Positions 43,302 to 51,955 are shown, counted from the first letter of the stretch. The stretch is 64,000 nt of DNA from Diaphorobacter caeni (GCF_015354245.1 NZ_JADKYZ010000004.1:1-64000), one strand, 5' to 3'. Notes: generated by a model from the letters alone, not told the origin. A program made the numbers and translations.

Positions 43302-44162
43302 CTACGAGGCGATCACCGCATTGGTGAGTTTGCCGATCCTGTCGATTGTGATCTCGCAAACGTCGCCCGGCTTCATCCAGATGGGCGGTTTACGCGAAAA
43401 CCCTACGCCGCTCGGCGTGCCGGTGGCCAAGATGTCCCCCGCCTGCAGCGGCGCCACGGTCGATGCGTATTCGATGAACGCCGCGATCTTGTGCAGCATG
43501 AGATCCGTCAGATCCGACTGCAGCACCTCGCCGTTCAAGCGGGTTTCGATGCGCAGCTGGTAGGGATCACCCACTTCGTCCGCCGTCACGATCCACGGAC
43601 CGATCGAGCCGCTGCGGTAGAAGTTCTTGCCCGGCGTGATCTGGCGCGTGTGGAACTGCCAGTCGCGCACGCTGCCGTCGTTCAGGATGGTGTAGCCCAT
43701 CACATGATCGAACGCGTTTTCGGCGGCGATGCGATGGCCCGGCTTGCCGATCACCACCGCCAGCTCGCCCTCGTAGTCGAACTGCTCGCTCACGCCGGGG
43801 TGCCACAGCGCCTCGCCCTCGGCCACGAAGCTGTCGTTGAAGCGCGCGAACATCGCGGGCTTCTTGGGCAGGTCCTGCACGCGCCCTGCGGACTCGACTT
43901 CTTTGTGGTGCTCCAGATAGTTCACCGCGAGGCACCAGATGTGCTCCGGATGGGTGATGGGCTTGAGCAGCTTCACGTCGGCCAGCCGCAGACCTGGCGA
44001 GTATTGCGCGAGATCGCCGATCTGCTCGAGGCCCGCGGCGATCAGGTCGCGCAGCGTGGGATGGCGGTCCGCAAAAAACGACCCCAGGTCCACCACCTGC
44101 GAGTCTCCCACCACCGCGCCGTAGCTCGCGCGGCCTGCATGTTCAAAGCTGATGAGTTTCAT
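43302..44162 (-). CDS. Fumarylacetoacetate-hydrolase-family protein
   Basis: A 286-residue FAH-family enzyme starting at 44162 (MKLISFEHAG). The family marks are WCLAVNYLEHHKEV, FDYEGELAVVIGKPGHRI (two metal Glu), GYTILNDGSVRDWQFHTRQI (metal Asp) and ILATGTPSGVGFSRKPP. FAH proteins hydrolyse or decarboxylate acylpyruvates and 2-hydroxymuconate-type products of ring cleavage. It follows the SDR gene by 23 bases, so it is in the catabolic operon. The exact substrate cannot be read from sequence. Confidence 0.88.
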   Translation of the reverse strand: MKLISFEHAGRASYGAVVGDSQVVDLGSFFADRHPTLRDLIAAGLEQIGDLAQYSPGLRLADVKLLKPITHPEHIWCLAVNYLEHHKEVESAGRVQDLPKKPAMFARFNDSFVAEGEALWHPGVSEQFDYEGELAVVIGKPGHRIAAENAFDHVMGYTILNDGSVRDWQFHTRQITPGKNFYRSGSIGPWIVTADEVGDPYQLRIETRLNGEVLQSDLTDLMLHKIAAFIEYASTVAPLQAGDILATGTPSGVGFSRKPPIWMKPGDVCEITIDRIGKLTNAVIAS

Positions 44163-44185
44163 GAAGTGAATGCTTTCGTGAAGGT

Positions 44186-44965
44186 TCAAATCAACGCGGC
44201 GTAGGAGCCGCCGTCGAGTTGCAGGTTCTGACCGGAGATGAAGCTGGCCTGCGCGCTGCACAGGTAGGCACAGGCGTCGCCAAACTCTTCGGGCCTGCCA
44301 AGACGCTTGGCCGCGATCGTGTTGGCGATGCGCTTGCGGGCTTCTTCCACCGTGATGTTCTCGCGCGTGGACATGCGCTCGGCCATGAAGCGCTGGCGGT
44401 CGGTGTCAAAGCGCTCGGGCAGCATGTTGTTGATGGTGACGTTGTCGATCACCGAGTCCTTCTGCACCGACTTGGACAGCGCGGTCAGACCCGCGCGCAC
44501 CGCCGCCGACAGTCCCATCGTCGCGCTCGGCGACTTCACCATCGCCGAGGTGATGTTGATGATGCGACCGAACTTGCGCGCACGCATGCCTGGCACGCAG
44601 GCCTTGATCAGCATGATGGGCGCGAGCATGTTGCCCTCCACCGCCTCACGCCAGTCTTCGTCGGACCAGTCCGCGATCTTGCCGGGTTCGGGGCCTGCGT
44701 TGTTGTTGACCAGAATGTCCGCGTCGGGGCATGCCGCGAGCAGCGCGGCGCGGCCCGACTCCTGCGTGATGTCCGCCACCACGATGTGCGGGCGGTTGCC
44801 CGTCTGTGCCTCGATCTGCGCTGCCGCCTCGACCAGCTTGGCCTCGGTGCGGCCATTGATCCACACCTCGCAGCCCTCGCGCGCCAGCGACGTGGCGCAG
44901 GCCAGGCCCAGCCCTTGCGAGGAGGCGCAGACGAGCGCCTTCCGGCCCTTGATTCCCAAGTCCAT
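44186..44965 (-). CDS. Atypical short-chain dehydrogenase/reductase
   Basis: A 259-residue SDR fold protein. The coenzyme region is degenerate: ALVCASSQGLGLACATSLAR in place of TGxxxGxG, and ADILVNNNAGPEPG in place of NNAG. The canonical YxxxK is replaced: after IINITSAMVKSPSATMGLS comes AAVRAGLTALSKSV, with no Tyr-x3-Lys. Such SDR relatives are known; they may use another catalytic group or have lost redox activity. It lies between the LigJ-like and FAH genes. A role in the pathway is inferred from position only. Confidence 0.8.
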   Translation of the reverse strand: MDLGIKGRKALVCASSQGLGLACATSLAREGCEVWINGRTEAKLVEAAAQIEAQTGNRPHIVVADITQESGRAALLAACPDADILVNNNAGPEPGKIADWSDEDWREAVEGNMLAPIMLIKACVPGMRARKFGRIINITSAMVKSPSATMGLSAAVRAGLTALSKSVQKDSVIDNVTINNMLPERFDTDRQRFMAERMSTRENITVEEARKRIANTIAAKRLGRPEEFGDACAYLCSAQASFISGQNLQLDGGSYAALI

Positions 44966-44991
44966 TTCGTTTCTCCTGAAATTGAAATTGC

Positions 44992-46023
44992 TTATGCCAG
45001 AGCGGCGGCGGCGGCCAGATGGCTCTTGAGTCGCGGATACACGCGCAGCACGTTGTCCTTGAACACCGCCTCGCGCTGTGCGGGCGAGAGGTGCGGCGTG
45101 CCGTCGATGTAGCGCCGCGTGTCGTCATAGTTGTGGCCCGTTTCCGGATCGATGCCCTTGACGGCGCCGACCATTTCCGAGCCGAACAGAATGTTCTCGG
45201 TGGGCACGACTTTCGTGAGCACGTCGATGCCCGCCTGGTGGTAGACGCAGGTGTCGAAGTAGACGTTCTTGAGGACGCCGTCGACCAGCTTCTTGAGCCC
45301 CATGTCCTGCGCGAGTCCACGGTAGCGCCCCCAGTGGTAGGGCACCGCGCCGCCGCCGTGCGGGATCACGAAGCGCAGCGTCGGAAAGTCCTCGAACAGC
45401 TGCGGCGCAAGCAGAAACTGCATGAACGCCGAGGTGTCGCCGTTCAGATAGTGCGCGCCCACATGGTGATGACAGGGGTTGCACGAGCTGCTTACGTGCA
45501 CCATCGCCGGCACGTCGAGTTCCACCATCTTTTCGTACAGCGGGTAGTAGGCCTTGTCGGTGAGCGGCGGCACCTGCCAGAAGCCGCCCGACGGATCGGG
45601 GTTCAGATTGCAGGCAACAAAACCCAGCTGCGTCACGCAGCGCTCGAGCTCCTGCACGCTGGCCGCGATGCCGAAGTCCGCCGCGCTCGAGGATTGCGGC
45701 AGCTGGCACACGCCCACGAAATTCTGCGGATACAGGCCGCAGACGCGGTGGATCAGGTTGTTGGCCACTTCGGACCACTCCACGCTCTGCTCGGGCGTTC
45801 CGAGGTGGTGGCCCATCTGCCCCGCGATCGGCGAGAACAGCGTGAGATCCAGCCCGCGCTCGCGCTGGAACTGGACCTGCTTTCCTTCAAGCCCCGCGCG
45901 CAGTTCGTCGTCGGAGATGACGAGCGGCTCACCCAGCACACCCGTGCCTTCAAGCTGCTTCTTGCGCCACGCGTGCATGGCGGGGGGAACGGTCGTGAAG
46001 TGACCGTGGCAATCGATGATCAT
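44992..46023 (-). CDS. LigJ-like 4-oxalomesaconate hydratase
   Basis: A 343-residue amidohydrolase-fold enzyme very similar along its whole length to what I recall of LigJ of Sphingobium. The shared marks are MIIDCHGHFTT (zinc HxH), LVISDDELRAGLEGKQ, LTLFSPIAGQMGHH, VACNLNPDPSGGFWQVPPLT, YPLYEKMVELDVPAMVHVSS, RFVIPHGGGAVPYHWGRYRG and GSEMVGAVKGIDPETGHNYD. LigJ adds water to 4-oxalomesaconate in the protocatechuate 4,5-cleavage and gallate routes, giving 4-carboxy-4-hydroxy-2-oxoadipate. Here the dioxygenase beside it is a different type, so the substrate may be a relative of that compound. Confidence 0.85.
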   Translation of the reverse strand: MIIDCHGHFTTVPPAMHAWRKKQLEGTGVLGEPLVISDDELRAGLEGKQVQFQRERGLDLTLFSPIAGQMGHHLGTPEQSVEWSEVANNLIHRVCGLYPQNFVGVCQLPQSSSAADFGIAASVQELERCVTQLGFVACNLNPDPSGGFWQVPPLTDKAYYPLYEKMVELDVPAMVHVSSSCNPCHHHVGAHYLNGDTSAFMQFLLAPQLFEDFPTLRFVIPHGGGAVPYHWGRYRGLAQDMGLKKLVDGVLKNVYFDTCVYHQAGIDVLTKVVPTENILFGSEMVGAVKGIDPETGHNYDDTRRYIDGTPHLSPAQREAVFKDNVLRVYPRLKSHLAAAAALA

Positions 46024-46050
46024 GTGTTGTGCCTCCTGCGCACCGCCCGC

Positions 46051-46983
46051 TTATCGCGTGCCGCCTGAAAGAATCGGGGACGCCTGCTTCACGAAGCGCT
46101 CCGGCGGCGCCTCGCCGCTGTCGTGCACCATGCCGGAGCCGATCTTGACTTCGTTGAAGCTGCTGTGCACGTTCATCTTCTCGGTCGATGACCAGTGCTC
46201 GTGCATGACGTTGAACGGCGACATCCAGTAGTCGAAGATCTGGCTGCCCAGCGCATGACGGCCGATGCCGCGCACATGGTCGTATTTCAGCTCGTGCAGG
46301 TGGTCGCCGCCGGTGAAGATCTCGTCGACCCGCTCCACTTCGAAAGACGCATGGTGCAGGCCGTTCTTCTCGCCACGGAAGATGAACAGCACATGGTGAT
46401 AGACCGGGTCCTCGCCGCAGTCGGTGCGCACGAAGCGGCCCAGCGTGTTGCCAGGCTCGCCCAAGTACAGCTCGTCGGTCGGCAGAAAGCCGAAGTTCTC
46501 CTGATACCAGGCGATGGTGTCCGCCAGCCGCGTGGTCATGTAGGCCGTGTGCACCAGCTTCTCGATGCGCGAAGGCCCGCGGTCCTTGCTGATGCCGTCG
46601 CTGCCGCGCAAAGGATTGCGGCGCGACAGCTCGTCCAACCGGCTCTGGCCCTGCACCAGCTCCACGCGCAGGCCATTGGGATCGTGCAGCACCAGGCGCT
46701 TGCCGCCACCCGGCTCGTCGATGGGCTCGACCTTGACGCCAAAGCGCTGCTCAAGCGACTCGATCGGCACATCCGGGTTCACGTGGTAGCCCACCGCGAT
46801 CACGCCGCTCTCGCCCAGTTCGGTCACATGAATGAATGGCGCTTCGGAAATGCCGCGCATGTACAAGCGCCTGTCGTCGCGCTGCGCCCGCACCAGACCG
46901 AAGTTCTGCAGGAACTGCTCCTGCACATCGAGGTCCGGCGCGCCAAGGCGCACATACGCCACTGAAGATACGATTCCGGGCAT
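46051..46983 (-). CDS. Type I (VOC-fold) extradiol ring-cleavage dioxygenase
   Basis: A 310-residue two-domain vicinal-oxygen-chelate protein. The predicted Fe(II) ligands are His145 (EKLVHTAYMT), His211 (NGLHHASFEV) and Glu262 (NVMHEHWSST), spaced like those of BphC-type enzymes. The N-terminal domain (SVAYVRLGAPDLDVQEQFLQ) is the degenerate half. It should cleave a catecholic ring next to the two hydroxyls using O2. It begins the block that ends with the FAH gene and lies 5 bases after a decarboxylase-family gene. This differs from the LigAB type that normally feeds LigJ. Confidence 0.85.
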   Translation of the reverse strand: MPGIVSSVAYVRLGAPDLDVQEQFLQNFGLVRAQRDDRRLYMRGISEAPFIHVTELGESGVIAVGYHVNPDVPIESLEQRFGVKVEPIDEPGGGKRLVLHDPNGLRVELVQGQSRLDELSRRNPLRGSDGISKDRGPSRIEKLVHTAYMTTRLADTIAWYQENFGFLPTDELYLGEPGNTLGRFVRTDCGEDPVYHHVLFIFRGEKNGLHHASFEVERVDEIFTGGDHLHELKYDHVRGIGRHALGSQIFDYWMSPFNVMHEHWSSTEKMNVHSSFNEVKIGSGMVHDSGEAPPERFVKQASPILSGGTR

Positions 46984-46987
46984 CTGA

Positions 46988-47896
46988 CTAGTCTCCTTGA
47001 TTCTTTTCCAAAATGGCGCGCACGTCGCCGTACAACTCTTCGGGCGCGTAGCGCTTCTTGATCATCTGCTGGTCGTAGGCATAGTCGATCACCTTGCGCA
47101 GCGATGGGTCAAGCGCGTCAAAGCCGAACGGCTGCAGATCACGGCTCGATGGTGCAGGCATTTCACCCGCCTGCGTGCGACTGTCGATGAGCATGCGATA
47201 CGTTTCCGCAACCGCCTCGGGATGGGACTTCACCAGCGATTCTTTGACCACCACCACATGGTTGATCGGAACGACGCCCGTGCGCGCGCTCCAGTCCTTG
47301 GCCGCATCCTGCGGCGCATCGATGATGTGCCGCAGTCTGTCCTTGTTCTCGATGGCGCCACCGGCGATGATGGCGTCCACATGCCCCGCGAGCAGCGCCT
47401 CTTCGAGGCTCAGCGCCTTGTCCATGCTGCGCACCCATTCGGGGTCCTTGTACTCGGCGACATGCGCGCCCTGCTGGCTCCACCATTCCACGTCGGCGCT
47501 CTTCACGCCGTACTCATCGTTCAGAATGCCGCGCACCCAGGTGGGCGTCGTCTGCGAATACGAACGCATCGCCACGCGCTTGCCCTTGAGCTGTGCGGGG
47601 CCGAACACATCGTCGGCGCGCGCGTAGATGCTCTTGTGGTGGAAGGCCCCATTCATCACGAACGGCAGCAGGAGATAGCGATGCCCCGCGTCGAAGGCGA
47701 GCAGATAGGTGACCACGGCCAGCTCGGCCACGTCGAACAGGTGACCACGCACCACGTCCTTGAACGCGGTCTGCGCGGTGTCCACCGGCGCGATGTCGAG
47801 CTGCACGATGTCGGATTTCACCTGCCCCGCCTTGAGCGGCGCGGTCTTGGGATAGGTCCCGAACATCGCCTTGAGTTGGATTTTCTCGTTCTGCAT
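46988..47896 (-). CDS. 4,5-dihydroxyphthalate decarboxylase-family protein (copy 1)
   Basis: A 302-residue protein with the periplasmic-binding-protein type II fold, but with no signal peptide (start MQNEKIQLKAMF). The family pattern is clear: FDVAELAVVTYLLAFDAGHR, LLPFVMNGAFHHKSIYARAD, LKGKRVAMRSYSQTTPTWVR, GILNDEYGV and RTGVVPINHVVVVKES. Relatives include the cytoplasmic 4,5-dihydroxyphthalate decarboxylase (Pht5/OphC) of phthalate degradation, although many are labelled substrate-binding proteins. The gene next to it is a paralogue. A cytoplasmic decarboxylase role fits the lack of a signal and the dioxygenase next door. Confidence 0.75.
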   Translation of the reverse strand: MQNEKIQLKAMFGTYPKTAPLKAGQVKSDIVQLDIAPVDTAQTAFKDVVRGHLFDVAELAVVTYLLAFDAGHRYLLLPFVMNGAFHHKSIYARADDVFGPAQLKGKRVAMRSYSQTTPTWVRGILNDEYGVKSADVEWWSQQGAHVAEYKDPEWVRSMDKALSLEEALLAGHVDAIIAGGAIENKDRLRHIIDAPQDAAKDWSARTGVVPINHVVVVKESLVKSHPEAVAETYRMLIDSRTQAGEMPAPSSRDLQPFGFDALDPSLRKVIDYAYDQQMIKKRYAPEELYGDVRAILEKNQGD

Positions 47897-47911
47897 GTTT
47901 TTTTCTTCCGC

Positions 47912-48877
47912 TCATTCCCATCGAGCCAATGCCCCTGCCGTTGCCGTGCGCGGGTCGATGAAGACGTCCTCGGCGCGCAGCTCCCGCCCCACCAGACCCT
48001 GCTGATGCGCATAGCGGATCAGCGCCTGCAGCGAGGTGCGGTTCTCCTCGAAACCATAGGGCAGCGGATCGCCCGTGTACTGGCGCAGCTTGCGGTAGCG
48101 CTTGTCGTCACCGCTCGGCTCCACCACCGCGTCGAGCGCCTGCAGATAGGCGTCCTTGGACCGAACGCAGTGCTCATACAGGGCCAGCCCGATGCCGGGA
48201 TGGCGCGCGAGCACCTCGTTCTTCACCACGATCACGCCGTGGATCGGATAGATGCCGGTGCGCTCGAACCAGCGACGCTCGACCTCGCCCGCATCGGCCA
48301 CCAGCTCCTCCATCTCGACCTCCGCGTCGCCCGCTCCGGCCAGACCATCGAACGCCACGTCGATCTCGCCCGCGTTGATCGCGTCGGCGATCTTGCGGCC
48401 CTCGGGCAGGCGCGTCACGTTCGCGGGGAGCACCATGTCCTCCAGGTTCTCGGCCTCTTCCGTCACCCACTGCACCTTGCTCGCGTCGAGTCCGTAGTCG
48501 TCGGCGAACACGCCGCGCGTCCATACCGCTGCCGTCACCGAATAGTTGCGCACGCCGACCTTGCGGCCTTCAAGCTGTTTGGGACTGTCGATCACGAGGC
48601 CCTTGCGCTTCTTGATGCCCGAATGGCGAAAGCGCCGCGTCATCGGCAGCGGCAGCGCGGTGATCCGTGCGCCACGTTCCAGTGCCATGAGGTACATGGT
48701 CGGCGCCATCTCGCAGATGTCGTAGGGCTGCGTGCGCGCCATGTCGCGATAGGCGTCGGGCATGCGCTTGACGTCCACGAAATCGAACGCCACACCCGGC
48801 ATGATGTCCTCGAGCTGGCGCACGCCTGCCAGTTGCCCGTGCTTTCCGAGCACGGTCTTGAGTCGTTCCGCCATCAC
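47912..48877 (-). CDS. 4,5-dihydroxyphthalate decarboxylase-family protein (copy 2)
   Basis: A 321-residue paralogue of the next gene downstream. It has the same landmarks (YDICEMAPTMYLMALERGAR, LPLPMTRRFRHSGIKKRKGL, LEGRKVGVRNYSVTAAVWTR, GVFADDYGLDASKVQWVTEE, RTGIYPIHGVIVVKNEVLAR). No signal peptide is present. Its start overlaps the aldolase stop by ATGA, so the genes are coupled. Two paralogues side by side may form a hetero-oligomer or remove two carboxyl groups in sequence. Confidence 0.75.
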   Translation of the reverse strand: MMAERLKTVLGKHGQLAGVRQLEDIMPGVAFDFVDVKRMPDAYRDMARTQPYDICEMAPTMYLMALERGARITALPLPMTRRFRHSGIKKRKGLVIDSPKQLEGRKVGVRNYSVTAAVWTRGVFADDYGLDASKVQWVTEEAENLEDMVLPANVTRLPEGRKIADAINAGEIDVAFDGLAGAGDAEVEMEELVADAGEVERRWFERTGIYPIHGVIVVKNEVLARHPGIGLALYEHCVRSKDAYLQALDAVVEPSGDDKRYRKLRQYTGDPLPYGFEENRTSLQALIRYAHQQGLVGRELRAEDVFIDPRTATAGALARWE

Positions 48878-49734
48878 TGCTCCTTGGCCTTGAGCGCGTT
48901 GCGGCCCGCTTCCAGCGCCGAGAAATCGCGACGCGGGTAGCTCATCAGAAAACGGAAGCCCTGGTCGATGATGCTCTGCGCGTTCTGCTTGGTCATGTGC
49001 GGGTGGCCCACCGGCACGTTGAACGCCTTGCCCACCTCCAGCACATGCGCCATGTGGCGCAGCAGCTCGGGATTCTCATAGTCGCGCGGGCACCCCAGCT
49101 CCTGCGTGAGGTCTCCCTCGCCGATCAGCAGCACGCCGATGCCTTCAACCTCCTTGAGCATCGTCTCGATGTTGTTGACGCCCTGCACGTCCTCGATCAT
49201 CAGCGCGACCAGAATCTCGCCCTCGGGCACCAGCGGCCACACATCGGCGCGCTTGTAGTACTCCTGCTGCGACAGCCCCCAGTAGCGCGCGGCGGCCATC
49301 GGCGCGTCGCCGCGAAGTCCGCCGGGCTCGTAGTGATCTCGGCTCGGCAGGCGCGGATAGCGGCAGGCCGCCACCGCGTTGTAGGCCTCGGCACTGTTGC
49401 TGATGCGCGGCCAGACGATGCCGTAAGCGCCCAGATCCAGCGCCTGCTTGGCGAACCACTGGTTCATCTCGCTGCCGCTCGCCGGGATGCGCACCATCGG
49501 CGTCATCGGATTGGCGAGCGAGCCCATCTTCACGATCTGCTCGCGCTGCAGCAGAAACTGCATGGCGTTGCGCAGCGCCGTGATGTCCCATGGGTTGTGT
49601 TCGAGCTCGAACACCAGTCCGTCATTGCTCGACTGACCGAAATTGACCGCATTTTCGATCTCGGCCTGCACGAACGATGTGAATGCGATGCCGGGACCCG
49701 ACTCCAGCGCGCGAATAATGCCGTTGAGGCGCAT
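48874..49734 (-). CDS. HpcH/HpaI-family aldolase
   Basis: A 286-residue class II aldolase. The metal and catalytic region ILVALMIEDVQGVNNIETML, then GIGVLLIGEGDLTQELGC carries the Glu and Asp ligands, and FELEHNPWDITALRNAMQFL and PMVRIPASGSEMNQWFAKQA are typical of the barrel. Such enzymes split 4-hydroxy-2-oxo acids into pyruvate and an aldehyde or oxaloacetate, the last step of meta-cleavage pathways. A LigJ-like hydratase product (4-carboxy-4-hydroxy-2-oxoadipate type) would be a suitable substrate. Confidence 0.85.
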   Translation of the reverse strand: MRLNGIIRALESGPGIAFTSFVQAEIENAVNFGQSSNDGLVFELEHNPWDITALRNAMQFLLQREQIVKMGSLANPMTPMVRIPASGSEMNQWFAKQALDLGAYGIVWPRISNSAEAYNAVAACRYPRLPSRDHYEPGGLRGDAPMAAARYWGLSQQEYYKRADVWPLVPEGEILVALMIEDVQGVNNIETMLKEVEGIGVLLIGEGDLTQELGCPRDYENPELLRHMAHVLEVGKAFNVPVGHPHMTKQNAQSIIDQGFRFLMSYPRRDFSALEAGRNALKAKEQ

Positions 49735-49764
49735 AGTTTTATGACTCCACTCGAATCCTGAAAA

Positions 49765-50802
49765 TCAGATCATCGCCACGCAAAATGCATCACCGGCATT
49801 TTCAGGCAATGGCTTTTCAAACCAGCTGTCCGCACCGTCAAAGGTATAGAACACCTGTCCTCCGCGCGTCACGGAAATCACGCCATTGCCGTCCTTGATA
49901 TGGGCATTGATGCCCATGATCGTGCTTTGCGGATTCACCTGAGAATCGGCGCGGCGCCAGTTCTTTCCCAGATCGTCGCTGGTATAGACAGCCCCGGCTT
50001 CGCTGCGCGATGAAATGCTGAAGCAGGCATAAAGCTTTTCAGGCTTCCCCGCCACCACGCGCAGATCACGGCAATAACTGAAAGGTGCAAATTTGCGCAC
50101 CTGCAAATCCTCAAGCGATTTTCCCCGGTCGTTGCTTTCAAAAACGCCCATGCGGCAGAGATAGAAAAGTGCATCGGGCTTGGCCGGGGAGGTGGTAATG
50201 GCATGCGCGTCGAACATGCCCTCGGCCTCATCGTCCGTCTCGATCTTGCTCTTGAGCGCCGGGTCCTTGGCCAGTTCCACCAGAGCGCCGGTGCGCGCAT
50301 TCCATGTCTTCCCGCCGTCCTCGCTGAGCATGAAGCCGTTGATTTCGGCAATGCCGTAGAGCACCTGGTCGTTCGTCGGATGAAATGCCAGACGCATCAC
50401 GCGCGAGGCGCCAAAGCGGATATTGAAACGCTCCGTATGATTCACCTCGCAGGCGGCCCAGGTTTCTCCACCATCCCGACTTTCAAACACGCCAATCGGA
50501 GCCGTACCCGCAAAGAGGTGATTTGCATCACGCGGATCAAATTCAATCGACCAGAACTGGATTCCGTCCGGAGAAAATACATTTCTCCATGAAACTCCTT
50601 TGTCCCTCGACTGAAAAATGCCTTTTCTGGTGGCTGCGAAAATGATATTCACATCGACCGGATGCTGAACGATCGCCTGAACCGCCGCATTGTCCGGAAT
50701 ATCACCCGCCTTTACCCATTCCTTGCCGTGCTCCATTCTGTAGAGCGAACCAATGGCATTTTCCCGGGTGACCGCCGTTCCTGCAAAAAGCACCTTGTCC
50801 AT
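49765..50802 (-). CDS. Asp-box (BNR) beta-propeller protein
   Basis: A 345-residue cytoplasmic (no signal peptide) protein made of repeated Asp-boxes (S/T-x-D-x-G-x-T/S-W): SRDKGVSWRNVF, SRDGGETWAACE, SEDGGKTWNART, SNDRGKSLEDLQ, TSDDLGKNWRRA and TFDGADSWFEKP, six blades in all. The propeller family includes sialidases, VPS10 and photosystem assembly factors, but there is no sialidase catalytic set. It is first in the operon, 31 bases before the aldolase. Codon use is AT-richer than its neighbours, suggesting a separate origin. A lactonase, isomerase or scaffold role is only a guess. Confidence 0.75.
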   Translation of the reverse strand: MDKVLFAGTAVTRENAIGSLYRMEHGKEWVKAGDIPDNAAVQAIVQHPVDVNIIFAATRKGIFQSRDKGVSWRNVFSPDGIQFWSIEFDPRDANHLFAGTAPIGVFESRDGGETWAACEVNHTERFNIRFGASRVMRLAFHPTNDQVLYGIAEINGFMLSEDGGKTWNARTGALVELAKDPALKSKIETDDEAEGMFDAHAITTSPAKPDALFYLCRMGVFESNDRGKSLEDLQVRKFAPFSYCRDLRVVAGKPEKLYACFSISSRSEAGAVYTSDDLGKNWRRADSQVNPQSTIMGINAHIKDGNGVISVTRGGQVFYTFDGADSWFEKPLPENAGDAFCVAMI

Positions 50803-50980
50803 TCATATCTCCTGAATTTGATGAATCAATTCTAGGAACGGACGATTTCAGCGGCCAATCAATTCAAACGGTCATCCATAAATTTTTGCTGAATGAAAAA
50901 GCAGTGCCCCCTGAGTCACGGCGCAGCATGCAATGCAACGCGCTGCAGGAGGTGCCCCGGAAGACGCTCAAACCATGAAA

Positions 50981-51007
50981 AAAGGGACCCGCAGGTCCCT
51001 CAAAAAA
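50981..51007 (-). terminator. Terminator of the racemase-like gene
   Basis: GGGACC-CGCA-GGTCCC stem (50984-50999) with A-runs before it and after it, so on the minus strand it is flanked by T-runs (TCCCTTTTTTC). It separates the Bug/racemase unit from the Asp-box operon. Confidence 0.7.
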
Positions 51008-51046
51008 GCACTCGCACTTCCTCTGTCTATGTACTCAGAGTGTGGT

Positions 51047-51189
51047 GACGATCTCATCGCGAGGCTTGCAGGATGCGGATCGGGAAGGGCTGCAAGGCGC
51101 AAACCGCAGCAATAGCTCGTGCTATTGCGAGGATTTGCAACGCAGCAGACCGCCCGAGGCCGCGCCTGCAAGACCGTGTGGAGATCGTC
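51047..51189. repeat. Dispersed intergenic repeat, copy 1
   Basis: The outer arms GACGATCTC (51047-51055) / GAGATCGTC (51181-51189) and CTTGCAGG (51065-51072) / CCTGCAAG (51165-51172) form an inverted repeat. Inside is the hairpin GCAATAGC-TCGT-GCTATTGC (51109-51128). The central about 100 bases (from GGATCGGGA to AGACCGCCCGAG) match 62548-62630 with scattered differences. Confidence 0.7.
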
Positions 51190-51198
51190 AACACGCTC

Positions 51199-51945
51199 TC
51201 ACTCAAACAATCGCCCCGCATGCGGCACGCAGTCGCCCCGGCCCACCTGCCGGAGCACGTCCCACAGCACGGCCTGATTGCTCGTCACCACCGGCACGCC
51301 GAGTCGATCCTCCAGCTCCTCCACGGCCTCGAAGGCCCGCACGTTGGCGCACGACAGCAAGATCGCGTCCATGCCCGGCACGGCGTATTGCAGCGCGTGC
51401 TCGACCAGTTGCGCGGGCGGCATCAGCGCGGCCTGTCTCGCGTCGACGAAGTTGAGTCCCACGGACTGCAGGATCTCGAAGCCCTCGGCCTCCAGCGAAG
51501 CCCGCTCGTCGTTCGAAAACTTGTCGGCAAACGGACAGACATGCACGATCTTCTTCGCGCCCACCGCCTTGAGCGCGCGCTTGATGGCGACCATGGTGTT
51601 GGACGACGGGGTGCCCAGCTCCTTCTCCATGCGCTCCGCCAGGGCCCAGTCGCCCCGCGTGCCGTTGGAGACGCTCGCGCCCGTACAGTTGAAGGTGATC
51701 ACATCCGCGCCCAGATCCTTCAGATAGCCGGCCTCGTCGATCGCCTCCAGGTGCGCGCGCAGCAGGCTGTCGCGGGTGACGACGCCTCCTTCTTTGCGCA
51801 GACGGATGCGGTGCAGGTGATAGGCCACGTCCTCGGGGCAATAGCGGCGGAAGTCGTCTTCGCCGATGGTGTTGAGCGACGGCACGATCATGCCTATGCG
51901 CAGCTTCTTGCCGGTCACTGGGGTACTCGCTTGCATGGAGGTCAT
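51199..51945 (-). CDS. Asp/Glu racemase-family protein (maleate isomerase/AMDase-like)
   Basis: A 248-residue protein of the Asp/Glu racemase superfamily starting at 51945 (MTSMQASTPV), 11 bases after the Bug stop. The two catalytic Cys regions are VITFNCTGASVSNG and AILLSCANVRAFEAVEEL, as in maleate cis-trans isomerases and arylmalonate decarboxylases. The start region LRIGMIVPSLNTIGEDDFRR is typical of the maleate isomerase branch. In this cluster an isomerase acting on an unsaturated dicarboxylate from ring cleavage would make sense. Confidence 0.8.
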   Translation of the reverse strand: MTSMQASTPVTGKKLRIGMIVPSLNTIGEDDFRRYCPEDVAYHLHRIRLRKEGGVVTRDSLLRAHLEAIDEAGYLKDLGADVITFNCTGASVSNGTRGDWALAERMEKELGTPSSNTMVAIKRALKAVGAKKIVHVCPFADKFSNDERASLEAEGFEILQSVGLNFVDARQAALMPPAQLVEHALQYAVPGMDAILLSCANVRAFEAVEELEDRLGVPVVTSNQAVLWDVLRQVGRGDCVPHAGRLFE

Positions 51946-51955
51946 CTTCACTGCT

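Noticed and set aside
46997-48940. 647-codon plus-strand frame across the decarboxylase-family genes
   Set aside because: Opposite to two well-supported genes and without any recognisable domain.
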